From CAZFNQ01 sp964652125 (lineage in GTDB: Bacteria; Patescibacteriota; Saccharimonadia; Saccharimonadales; JANWIN01): 17,337 nucleotides of DNA. The stretch is from contig CAZZAE010000020.1 in NCBI GenBank assembly GCA_964652125.1, positions 1 through 17,337 on the forward strand, written 5' to 3'. Below are positions 6,422 to 12,468 of this stretch, in pieces. Below the pieces are notes generated by a model. It did no database searches. It had not been told where the DNA came from and saw nothing but the letters and a program-made list of their open reading frames with translations. The stretch's first letter is position 1, and every line of letters starts with the position of its first letter. Position numbers and translations under genes: made by a program.

Positions 6422-7393
6422 ATGAATGAAGTTGGTGAAGGGCTTGTAGAGGCAAGCCGACCACCCCAGTTTGATTATGATAAATTTTCTCTTCCAAACA
6501 ATGTAAATTTGGAGTTATTTCTTGCTCCCCATAGTTCGGGTTTAGATCTACCCGATTCAGAGGAGCTTCGGGCAATATTCTTGAGATCAGATATTGTAAT
6601 TATTGAGGCAGAGGGCGCAGACTTTACAACTGAGTTTGCAGGCTTGAACAGTATTTCCCAAGGTGACCCAGAAGTTTTTCGATATATCCAAGACCGCTGG
6701 GTTTCAAAATCAACAAACCCAGCTTGGAAAGAAGTTTTTTATGGAAATTTATACGGTTGCTGCACTGCCGTTACTATAGTAGATTTGCCACTTGATCACC
6801 CTTTAACAGTACGACGTAAACAATTGGTTAGAGAGTCTGATCAAATAGCCTTTTTTCCAGATTTTGATTACGCCGTGACAAACTACAAAGACTTACACGA
6901 TAGGGAACTCAAAGTACTTAGAAAAAGAGATCAAAGAATACTACAAAATCTAGCACCTGCAATAGATGCTGTAGTAGAAAGTAATCCTGAGCTCCAGGTG
7001 AAGCGTACCCAACAGCCACTTAAAGTTTTCATGGTTTACGGCGGGAATCATGTTTCACTTTTTGACGCGCTTAGTTATAAGTTAAGAAATACTGAAGATG
7101 CTAACTTTTCTGTCACAGCTGATCGTCGGTTTGATATCCAAGATTTCAGAACTGACGTCTATTCTAAATTCCTGCGTGGCGAGTTTACTAGTAGAGATGA
7201 TACAGCCCGCCTTCTTTTGATTGCTTTTTTAGAAATTGCCTACGATCAACTCGGCATTATTGATCAAAGAAAAATACCATTGCGTGAAGTGTACGGTATT
7301 ATCAATGAAGCTATAGATAGTCTAACTTATCATGATCTGCAAGGGCTTCGTGAAGATGTATTAAAACAAATGAGAAACTTGAAAAAACCATAA
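6422..7393 (+). CDS. TraB/Tiki (ChaN/EreA)-superfamily-like protein
   Basis: This is a 323-residue soluble protein without a signal peptide or membrane helix. The motif order resembles the TraB/PrgY/Tiki metallohydrolase superfamily. An early His (APHSSG, His37) is followed by a strand ending in acidic residues (IVIIEAEG, Glu62 and Glu64), an RKRD (167-170), and VYGGNH (205-210) followed by a helix. In that family the GxxH and Glu residues are thought to form the active site. The similarity is at motif level only, and the last 110 residues have no counterpart I recognise. It is transcribed alone from an extended -10 promoter. The alternative is an unrelated lineage-specific protein. Confidence 0.4.
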   Translation: MNEVGEGLVEASRPPQFDYDKFSLPNNVNLELFLAPHSSGLDLPDSEELRAIFLRSDIVIIEAEGADFTTEFAGLNSISQGDPEVFRYIQDRWVSKSTNPAWKEVFYGNLYGCCTAVTIVDLPLDHPLTVRRKQLVRESDQIAFFPDFDYAVTNYKDLHDRELKVLRKRDQRILQNLAPAIDAVVESNPELQVKRTQQPLKVFMVYGGNHVSLFDALSYKLRNTEDANFSVTADRRFDIQDFRTDVYSKFLRGEFTSRDDTARLLLIAFLEIAYDQLGIIDQRKIPLREVYGIINEAIDSLTYHDLQGLREDVLKQMRNLKKP

Positions 7394-7465
7394 GCATTTT
7401 GGTAGCCCAAGTACATTCGAATTGGAACTATATCCTTGAGGAGTTAAGCAAATGGAAGTCTGTGT

Positions 7466-7939
7466 CTAATGAAACCTAAGAAACGAACTTTTACCTTGTT
7501 TGATGCGAGCGTATGCTCCTATTAACTTATGTACAGTATTCTCAGAAGGCTTTTTATTTTTACCCGACCTTAGTTGAGATAAATAACCAGGAGAAAGTTC
7601 GGCCTCACCTGCTAATTGGGTCATATTAATGTTAGGCAAGGCCTTGAGAAGTTCTTTAATCCACATCGCGGGATTGTCGATAACCATTGGAATCTCTGCA
7701 GGAGCAGGAAATAAGTCACGAGTAGTTGCATATTCTTCAAACCAATTCTGGGCTGCAAATTCATGCTCTATCAATATATTCCTACTTCTATTCCATAAAT
7801 CCGTTTCCATCAAAGGATTGCTCGAAAATGCAATTCGACCTAGCTTATTAGCAGCGGCTTCACGTGCTTGTAATTCCATATACGCAATATCTAGTACTTC
7901 ATCAGAAGATAGGTCATGCCAATACAACACTTCGCTCAT
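7466..7939 (-). CDS. XRE-family helix-turn-helix protein
   Basis: This 157-residue protein has its DNA-binding domain at the C-terminus. Residues about 92-145 hold a lambda-repressor-like fold, with TQLAGEAELSPGYLSQLRSG (107-126) as helix-turn-helix. The N-terminal 90 residues are helical, rich in Glu, Asn and Trp, and match nothing I recognise; they may be a dimerisation or ligand domain. The start is set by AAGGAT (7945-7950, minus) 5 bases before the ATG. An 11-bp palindrome overlaps the -10, suggesting autoregulation. It is the last gene of the minus-strand cluster from 11151 and has its own promoter. Confidence 0.8.
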   Translation of the reverse strand: MSEVLYWHDLSSDEVLDIAYMELQAREAAANKLGRIAFSSNPLMETDLWNRSRNILIEHEFAAQNWFEEYATTRDLFPAPAEIPMVIDNPAMWIKELLKALPNINMTQLAGEAELSPGYLSQLRSGKNKKPSENTVHKLIGAYARIKQGKSSFLRFH

Positions 7940-7955
7940 AGTTTATCCTTTTTAC

Positions 7956-7966
7956 ATGTATTACAT
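7956..7966. promoter_or_regulatory. Palindromic operator overlapping the -10 of the XRE gene
   Basis: ATGTA-T-TACAT is a perfect inverted repeat around one central base. It overlaps a TAATAC -10 on the minus strand (7958-7963), about 17 bases upstream of the regulator's start. Position and symmetry fit a binding site for the regulator's own dimer. This is inference. Confidence 0.4.
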
Positions 7967-7989
7967 ACTTAAAGCAAGCATGAGCAAAA

Positions 7990-8565
7990 TTATTTACGTT
8001 TATGCAGTTTATACCCTATAAGTTGAGTTACTGGAACAGCGTAGTTAGCAATCATCAAATAGAAGGGGTATAGCAATATATCAAATGAGAATTTACCAAC
8101 AGTTAGAACTCCAAATAGTGCTGCAGTACCTACAAGTAACCAGGTTATTGTTGTCTCACTATCAGGGTTTAGATAGGTTTTCTTAACTGTTAGTATAGTA
8201 CCCGACACATCGGCCAAAATGACACCAAGTAAGGAGATGATTGGCTCTTTCGCCAACACTGCAATAACAACACCAATACCAGCTATAACTAACGCAGCTG
8301 TATCAAGAGTTGTATGACCCCCTACCCCATACTTAATTGATAAACCAAAGACTAGGATGCTAGCCGAGGTATCAAGCCCCGAAAATACCAAGGACCAAGA
8401 CGCACCAAGTGTAATCTGAGAGATAAAAGCAATGAGTCCTAAAATACTAAATATTAACCAGGTCACACGTTCTGGCCGCGTCTTGCCTTTGATTGTGTCA
8501 ATGATGTAGGGTGGAGCAGCCACCAATATTAAAATGGCTGAAATAACAACAAATATTTCTTTCAT
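7990..8565 (-). CDS. Integral membrane protein with two PQ-loop-like halves
   Basis: This 191-residue protein has about six or seven membrane helices. Each half contains a similar pattern. The first half reads APPYIIDTIKGKTRPERVTWLIF (16-38). The second reads GTILTVKKTYLNPDSETTITWLL, starting near residue 121. 'Pro/Thr at a helix end - K-x-x-P-(E/D)-(R/S) - x-T-W' resembles the paired repeats of PQ-loop/SWEET-type transporters, though the exact PQ is absent. A small-molecule carrier is plausible but unproven. A TATGAT box lies 11 bases before the ATG, inside the repeated module at 8571-8610. It lies just downstream of the SGNH hydrolase gene, in the same direction. Confidence 0.55.
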   Translation of the reverse strand: MKEIFVVISAILILVAAPPYIIDTIKGKTRPERVTWLIFSILGLIAFISQITLGASWSLVFSGLDTSASILVFGLSIKYGVGGHTTLDTAALVIAGIGVVIAVLAKEPIISLLGVILADVSGTILTVKKTYLNPDSETTITWLLVGTAALFGVLTVGKFSFDILLYPFYLMIANYAVPVTQLIGYKLHKRK

Positions 8566-8570
8566 GTCTT

Positions 8571-8610
8571 AACTACATCATATCAAAAACTTAAGCGGTA
8601 GGAGTTGAAC
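8571..8610 (-). repeat. Gene-end/promoter module, copy 2
   Basis: This copy is 35/40 identical to 6337-6376. It contains the last codons and stop of the SGNH hydrolase gene (8591-8610) and the TATGAT promoter (8577-8582) of the membrane-protein gene. It is probably the parent form, since both parts are functional here. Confidence 0.75.
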
Positions 8611-9238
8611 CAATAACCATTTTAAGCTCAGAAAGTACTTTATCGGCAATAAACTGGTGACCAGCAGTGTTTGGATGCAATCCATCGGCTAGAAGAGCAT
8701 TTCCATTATCTAGTTCATACTTAAAAGATTTATATATTGGCACATAAGCTAGATTATATTTTTTGCTGGCTTGTTCTATGACATTCTCTGAACGCTCTAG
8801 TTCTTTATTTGTATAGCTGAAGTCACCCCATAAAACAGGTGTTGTTTTAGACTCATCCACTGCGACATTTCCGACTAACATAATATGTTGAGCAAGCGGT
8901 TTCACTATTTCAATTATTTTCTCTAGGTTTCTCTTAAATTCCTCTGGAGGTATCCATTGTTTATCGCCTTCAAATAAATCGTCATTTGTACCAATACTAA
9001 TCACTACAGTTACAGGGTCATTAGGCCATATTCTAGCTTTAGTTTCAGCCCCTATTCGGTCTAGTAAGTGTCTTGTAGTGTCGCCAGAAACACCAAGATT
9101 AAATATTTCTGGCTGATTATTATTTTTCAAATCTTCAATAGCCAATCCGTCAAAGTGCTTACGGATTATTTCAACCCAACCACCTTCCTTTGTCCAAAAA
9201 CCCTGAGTTATACTATCGCCAAAAAATAGTATTCGCAT
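8591..9238 (-). CDS. SGNH/GDSL-type hydrolase
   Basis: This 215-residue esterase or lipase of the SGNH superfamily shows all four blocks. Block I is GDSIT (7-11, nucleophile Ser9), block II is GVSGDT (49-54), block III is GTND (83-86, oxyanion Asn85), and block V is DGLHPN (185-190, Asp185 and His188). No signal peptide is seen, so it probably acts in the cytoplasm, perhaps on an acyl or acetyl ester; the substrate is unknown. It starts 7 bases after the RidA stop and is co-transcribed with it. Its last codons (Ser-Thr-Pro-Thr-Ala) are shared with the repeated module also found at 6337-6376. Confidence 0.9.
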   Translation of the reverse strand: MRILFFGDSITQGFWTKEGGWVEIIRKHFDGLAIEDLKNNNQPEIFNLGVSGDTTRHLLDRIGAETKARIWPNDPVTVVISIGTNDDLFEGDKQWIPPEEFKRNLEKIIEIVKPLAQHIMLVGNVAVDESKTTPVLWGDFSYTNKELERSENVIEQASKKYNLAYVPIYKSFKYELDNGNALLADGLHPNTAGHQFIADKVLSELKMVIGSTPTA

Positions 9239-9245
9239 TATTACA

Positions 9246-9659
9246 TCACGTCTGCTTCTTAAGGAATGCAGTTACTTCAATTTCAATTTTTGCTCCATCT
9301 CTTGTCATACTGTTTGCTTCTATCAGTGTGCTGACTGGCATAGCGTCTTTGAAGTAGTCGGCTCTAATAGCAGAGATTTTGCTAAAGTCTTTCATATCAG
9401 TGATATAGATGACAGCCTTCACAACATCATCTATAGTTGCGTCAGCTTGCTTTAATAACTTGATAATATCTTCAAATACTAACTTTGTTTGTTCTTCAAC
9501 ATTATCAGTAACAACTCTGTGGTTATCGTCCTGTGGTGGTTGTATACCAGAAACGAAAATAAGATAGTAATCTCCTAAATCTATCTTCTTTGCTGGCGTA
9601 TAACTTCCCCTAGTCTTATAGTCTTCAGGAACAATGTCTTTGATAAAATCCTTACTCAT
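9246..9659 (-). CDS. RidA/YjgF/UK114 family protein, catalytic Arg replaced
   Basis: This 137-residue protein has the Rid fold, recognisable from LIFVSGIQP (33-41), the 'T-D-N-V-E-E-Q-T-K-L-V-F-E-D-I' helix, DDVVKAVIYITDM (77-89) and the C-terminal EIEVTAF (126-132). True RidA enzymes hydrolyse reactive enamines and imines using an Arg in a 'P-A-R-T/S' motif. Here the same place reads P-V-S-T (108-111), so the Arg is Ser110. Non-archetypal Rid subfamilies often lack this Arg and have other or unknown roles. The TATGAT box 6 bases upstream predicts a leaderless message. The gene lies in a metabolic cluster with a dehydrogenase and hydrolases. Confidence 0.88.
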   Translation of the reverse strand: MSKDFIKDIVPEDYKTRGSYTPAKKIDLGDYYLIFVSGIQPPQDDNHRVVTDNVEEQTKLVFEDIIKLLKQADATIDDVVKAVIYITDMKDFSKISAIRADYFKDAMPVSTLIEANSMTRDGAKIEIEVTAFLKKQT

Positions 9660-9685
9660 AGCTACATCATAACAAATGTTTAGAC
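9660..9685 (-). repeat. Gene-end/promoter module, copy 3
   Basis: This stretch is 24/26 identical to 6337-6362, including TATGAT (9666-9671, minus) 6 bases before the RidA-family start and the TAA stop of the upstream hydrolase gene (9680-9682). The similarity fades beyond 9685. Confidence 0.7.
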
Positions 9686-10222
9686 AAGAATTAGTTCTTT
9701 GAGCAACGGAAATTCTTTGTAAGTTTGATTAAGAGAAGTTGAACCAAAGTGTCCATCATGCCGAATAATTAATTTCCCACCAAGCTTTTCTTGCATTTTC
9801 CTCCCTTGTCTATCGTCACAGCCCCAAGGGTCATTATCTGAGTTAATGAATATAAAGTTTTTTGCATGCTTTTTAATCTTTTCCCAACTATAACTGTCTT
9901 GCAAAATTATATCTTTTTCACCAGGAAGAGGCTCAGAAAAACCAGCTACCATAACTGCGAGGGCAATACTTTGGTCAGTGTGTTCAAGCAAGCTCAGTAT
10001 TAATGGAACGCCCGCAGAATGACCTATTAGCACTGTACTTTCATCTAGTTTAAATTGATTTATGACGCGTGGCCTAAACTCGTCAATCGGGACTCTGTTC
10101 ATGTCTGGGTAATACGGAAGTTGTACTTCATAGCCGTTATCTTCAAGTTGTCTCTTAAGCCACATATACCAAAAATCCTCTGGTTTACATTCAGTACCGT
10201 GGAAGATAATTGCTTTTTTCAT
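9680..10222 (-). CDS. RBBP9/YdeN-family serine hydrolase
   Basis: This 180-residue alpha/beta hydrolase of the RBBP9/YdeN type begins AIIFHGTECKPEDFWY, with the oxyanion HG near the N-terminus. The nucleophile elbow is GHSAG (67-71, Ser69). NSDNDPW (127-133) supplies the acid, Asp131, and DGHFG (156-160) supplies His158, so the triad is complete. Its start overlaps the dehydrogenase stop in an ATGA arrangement, showing tight translational coupling. The natural substrate of the family is not known. Confidence 0.88.
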   Translation of the reverse strand: MKKAIIFHGTECKPEDFWYMWLKRQLEDNGYEVQLPYYPDMNRVPIDEFRPRVINQFKLDESTVLIGHSAGVPLILSLLEHTDQSIALAVMVAGFSEPLPGEKDIILQDSYSWEKIKKHAKNFIFINSDNDPWGCDDRQGRKMQEKLGGKLIIRHDGHFGSTSLNQTYKEFPLLKELILV

Positions 10223-11151
10223 GCAACTTGATATTTATCTTCACCTTTTTCCAGTAGGTTCAGCAAAGAATTTGTACCCATATCACTGCAAATTTGAATC
10301 ACTTCCTTTGTGTTATAAGCAGTATGATTGTTGGTATAAAAAAAGGTATGCAAAGGGAGCTTTTTAAATTCTTCGCTTGGTGCCGGCCAGTCTACAGCTG
10401 CACGAAGAGTTCCTTTTTGAAGACGTACTAAAAGACTATCAAAATCGATAAGGTTTTTTGGAGAAATATTGACCACTAGGGCATTATCTTTAAGCGAATC
10501 TATTGCAGATTTGTCCAGAATTGTTCCTGCGCTACCAGGTGCTGCAATTATAATTACATCACTAGATGAAAGTAGCGTTTTTAAGTCTGCATATTTAGCA
10601 CCGCTTGTCTCAACTTCTTTATGCTCATTCCTTGCGTAGTATACGACCTTTGCTGGTGCAAATGTGCCTAACATTTTGATAATCTTGCTGCCAATGTGGC
10701 CAACGCCTATGACACCAACCTTAGCATTTTGTAAGGTGTTCACTGTCTCAAATCCAACGTCGCCAGTTCTACCAAGTTCAAATAAGTTTCGTTGCATTGC
10801 AAGAGTCATAGTTAGTGCAAATTCTGCAACGGCAGGTGAGTTAGCACCAGGTGCATTGGAAATCTTGATACCTTTTTCCTTTGCTCTTTCCCAGCCGGTA
10901 ATTAGTGCTTGCCAATCGGCGCCCGTAAATGCAATAACTTTTAATTTATCAGCAGATTCAATTACTTTATCTGTAACTTTTTCAATTCCACCAAGGATAT
11001 AACCTACTTTGCCCTTAAGAGCTTCTATTAGCTCATCTTCTGATGCAGCTGTTTTTTCTAAGCGCTCAACTTCATAACCAGCGTCTTCAATTTGTTTGAC
11101 ATGTTTATGTGAAATAAACAAAGTATCGGTAACTAATATCTTCCCTTTCAT
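10219..11151 (-). CDS. D-isomer 2-hydroxyacid dehydrogenase homologue with altered active site
   Basis: This 310-residue protein has the D-2-hydroxyacid dehydrogenase layout: a catalytic N-terminal part (1-100), a NAD-binding Rossmann domain with GVGHIG (149-154), and a C-terminal return to the catalytic domain. In active members Arg comes from 'N-T-A-R-G', Glu from 'D-V-(F)-E-x-E-P' and His from 'T-P-H'. Here the first reads N-I-S-P-K (228-232), so Arg is replaced. The second reads D-W-P-A-P-S (254-259) without the usual Glu. His276 (NNHTAY) is kept. It may act on an unusual substrate or bind rather than reduce. It heads the cluster; TATTAT ends 6 bases before the ATG. TGA is its stop codon. 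Confidence 0.85.
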   Translation of the reverse strand: MKGKILVTDTLFISHKHVKQIEDAGYEVERLEKTAASEDELIEALKGKVGYILGGIEKVTDKVIESADKLKVIAFTGADWQALITGWERAKEKGIKISNAPGANSPAVAEFALTMTLAMQRNLFELGRTGDVGFETVNTLQNAKVGVIGVGHIGSKIIKMLGTFAPAKVVYYARNEHKEVETSGAKYADLKTLLSSSDVIIIAAPGSAGTILDKSAIDSLKDNALVVNISPKNLIDFDSLLVRLQKGTLRAAVDWPAPSEEFKKLPLHTFFYTNNHTAYNTKEVIQICSDMGTNSLLNLLEKGEDKYQVA

Positions 11152-11157
11152 GACTAC

Positions 11158-11163
11158 ATAATA
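11158..11163 (-). promoter_or_regulatory. -10 box for leaderless cluster transcript
   Basis: TATTAT on the minus strand ends 6 bases before the dehydrogenase ATG. Surrounding bases share the CTACAT...CAAA core of the three repeated modules, though more weakly (14 of 18). There is no Shine-Dalgarno. Confidence 0.45.
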
Positions 11164-11201
11164 GCAAAGTCATGGATACTCTGTTAATTCAATTAATAAT
11201 C

Positions 11202-11210
11202 TGTTACATT
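11202..11210 (+). promoter_or_regulatory. Extended -10 promoter of the tRNA-like leader
   Basis: TGT followed by TACATT forms an extended -10. A start site 7 bases further falls on G11217, exactly the first base of the closing stem of the tRNA-like RNA. Confidence 0.5.
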
Positions 11211-11216
11211 TACTCC

Positions 11217-11288
11217 GATGCGATGACTGAGAATAGGTGGTAGCTCGCAAGGCTACAACGGTAGAGTCATGTCTACCTCGCATCTCCA
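11217..11288 (+). ncRNA. tRNA-like structured leader with GCA loop and CCA end
   Basis: GATGCGA (11217-11223) pairs fully with TCGCATC (11278-11284), a 7-bp acceptor-like stem. It is followed by T (position 73) and CCA (11286-11288). GTAGC (11240-11244) pairs with GCTAC (11252-11256) around a 7-base loop, T-C-G-C-A-A-G, placing GCA in the anticodon position. GGTAGA (11260-11265) pairs with TCTACC (11272-11277), stacking on the acceptor like a T-arm. The D-arm is at best 3 bp. There is no GG in the D-loop, no TTCRA in the T-loop, and base 33 is C instead of U. TGAC (11224-11227) can pair with GTCA (11266-11269) in the third loop, a possible elbow-like pseudoknot. U73, GCA and CCA are tRNA-Cys features. 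It cannot be an ordinary decoding tRNA. Confidence 0.55.
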
Positions 11289-11294
11289 AATATT

Positions 11295-12263
11295 ATGACT
11301 ACTCAAGATTACATACAAACCAAGCTTGATGAGCTAAAAGTACCACTTGGTTTACATAAGCCTGATGAGGCTGAATTGCCTGAAGCTATATATAGGCTAG
11401 TAATGTCCAAAAAGTTTCGTAAGTATAGTGTTGACCCGACACAAGCAGAACACATCAAGTCAGTAGTTAACCTCTGCATTAAAGAAAATAAGCCAATCCA
11501 GTTAACATTGGTTTTTGGTGGTTACAAACTTTGGCGCCTAGAAGAAACTCCAGAAGTTGATTGGGCTGAGTTATTCGCCTTTATGTATTACTCCAACTGG
11601 ATGAAGCCTATATGCGAGATTTATAAACCTGGTGTTTGGTTCGATTTCTTTTCTGACGATGTAGTTGTCCCCCAGATGAACAATGTGCCAATTGAGGATA
11701 CAATATCTTACGGAGAGAGTTTCAAAAATCTATTAAAATTTATTAAGCCTTATCAGCCTAAAAACTTGAATATGACTTACAACCGAGTTGGAGACCAATA
11801 TGAAAATATCGATGCTTTTCAAAAAGATTTAACTGAACAAATAAAAGAAGTTGCTTCAAATTTAGATGGAGGAGTGCCAAAACTTTCTGTGTCAGCCATT
11901 GCAACACTAGATTTAAACGTAAAAGTATCCCCAGTACAAATGAAAGACCCAAAATGGCATGAGAAAATTCAACTTATACATGACGGATATGCCCAAGTTA
12001 AAGGACGACGGCCGTATTATAGAACTCCAGATAAAATGAATGTAATGACAACTCAATTTCCCGGAATGTTATCTGTAGGAACAACAAAAGATTCAGTTAT
12101 GAAATTCTGGATAGGAGTGGGTGTATTAAAACCAAAAGACGACAGCTTCAGACAATTGGTTCTATCCCCTAATCAGCTTAAAAAAAGTAAGTTCAAGATT
12201 GAGCGAGTCAATATTGGCGGTTTATCAAGAAAAAACTTTTTATCCATTCGATTACTTCAATAA
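11295..12263 (+). CDS. Unassigned protein with distant isocyanide-synthase-like (DIT1/PvcA) layout
   Basis: This is a 322-residue soluble protein. Residues 66-148 resemble the N-terminal half of isocyanide synthases in the order of their motifs. A strand 'K-P-I-Q-L-T-L-V-F' is followed by G-G-Y-K. Then come E-V-D-W-A-E (87-92), a helix, and IYKPGVWFDFFSDDVV (109-124), where PvcA/IsnA-type proteins have 'PI...LPAFP.KS', 'PD.AE' and 'IY.PG....CSDG.VF'. Near the end, KFWIGVGVL (270-278) stands where they have 'TPWHGVAV', with the His replaced. This is memory-based and distant. No PvcB-type oxygenase is nearby. The ATG lies 6 bases after the CCA of the tRNA-like RNA, with no Shine-Dalgarno. The gene is divergent from the dehydrogenase cluster. 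Confidence 0.35.
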   Translation: MTTQDYIQTKLDELKVPLGLHKPDEAELPEAIYRLVMSKKFRKYSVDPTQAEHIKSVVNLCIKENKPIQLTLVFGGYKLWRLEETPEVDWAELFAFMYYSNWMKPICEIYKPGVWFDFFSDDVVVPQMNNVPIEDTISYGESFKNLLKFIKPYQPKNLNMTYNRVGDQYENIDAFQKDLTEQIKEVASNLDGGVPKLSVSAIATLDLNVKVSPVQMKDPKWHEKIQLIHDGYAQVKGRRPYYRTPDKMNVMTTQFPGMLSVGTTKDSVMKFWIGVGVLKPKDDSFRQLVLSPNQLKKSKFKIERVNIGGLSRKNFLSIRLLQ

Positions 12264-12297
12264 AAACGACCCTTTTTTACAGAGCTCATAATGCTTA

Positions 12298-12372
12298 TGG
12301 TAGCGGGGGCAGGACTCGAACCTGCGACCTCATGGTTATGAGCCATGCGAGCTGCCGCTGCTCCACCCCGCG
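12298..12372 (-). tRNA. tRNA-Met (CAT), initiator type
   Basis: A full cloverleaf of 75 nt with encoded CCA lies on the minus strand. The acceptor is CGCGGGG against CCCCGCT, leaving a C1-U72 mismatch. The D-stem GAGC/GCTC includes A11-U24. The anticodon stem is CATGG/CCATG with loop CTCATAA, and the T-arm is GCAGG-TTCGAGT-CCTGC. An unpaired 1-72 and A11-U24 are hallmarks of bacterial initiator tRNA. The classical three G-C pairs at 29-31/39-41 are reduced to two, with U-A at 29-41. An elongator tRNA-Met or a lysidine-modified tRNA-Ile is less likely given the 1-72 mismatch. Confidence 0.9.
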
Positions 12373-12394
12373 ATAACAATGTAGAGCTCAAAGT

Positions 12395-12423
12395 ATGTTA
12401 ACAAACAGGGGTAAATATGTCAA
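12395..12423 (-). promoter_or_regulatory. Promoter of the tRNA-Met gene
   Basis: Minus strand: TTGACA (12418-12423), exactly 17 bases, then TAACAT (12395-12400) preceded by TGT, an extended -10. The tRNA 5' end lies 22 bases beyond the -10. This is the strongest sigma-70-type promoter in the window. Confidence 0.8.
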
Positions 12424-12468
12424 TTATCCACAATACAGGCTATTTGTAATTGTCTGGATTTCAATGTG

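Noticed and set aside
7452..7469. Five-codon frame after GAGGAG on the plus strand
   Set aside because: Too short to support as a gene; the frame has no similarity or context.
6337..9685. Integron attC sites or mobile cassette array
   Set aside because: The repeated modules have no paired R'/R'' core sites or long inverted repeats, and no integrase is visible; shared promoter plus gene end explains them better.
10219..10222. Alternative genetic code with UGA as Gly
   Set aside because: TGA ends the dehydrogenase at a family-typical length in an ATGA overlap, and no long gene contains in-frame TGA.
11217..11288. Minus-strand reading of the tRNA-like element as tRNA-Ala (loop with TGC)
   Set aside because: The complement has no CCA at the correct end, no D- or T-arm in order, and the promoter points along the plus strand.
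11217..11288. T-box riboswitch (short AGGTGG-like match)
   Set aside because: The element is far shorter than a T-box leader, has no specifier-loop domain or terminator/sequestor, and the downstream gene is not an amino-acid-related enzyme that I recognise.
12282..12390. 8-bp AGAGCTCA direct repeats on both sides of the tRNA as attachment sites
   Set aside because: Too short and mostly palindromic; no integrase or element lies beside the tRNA.
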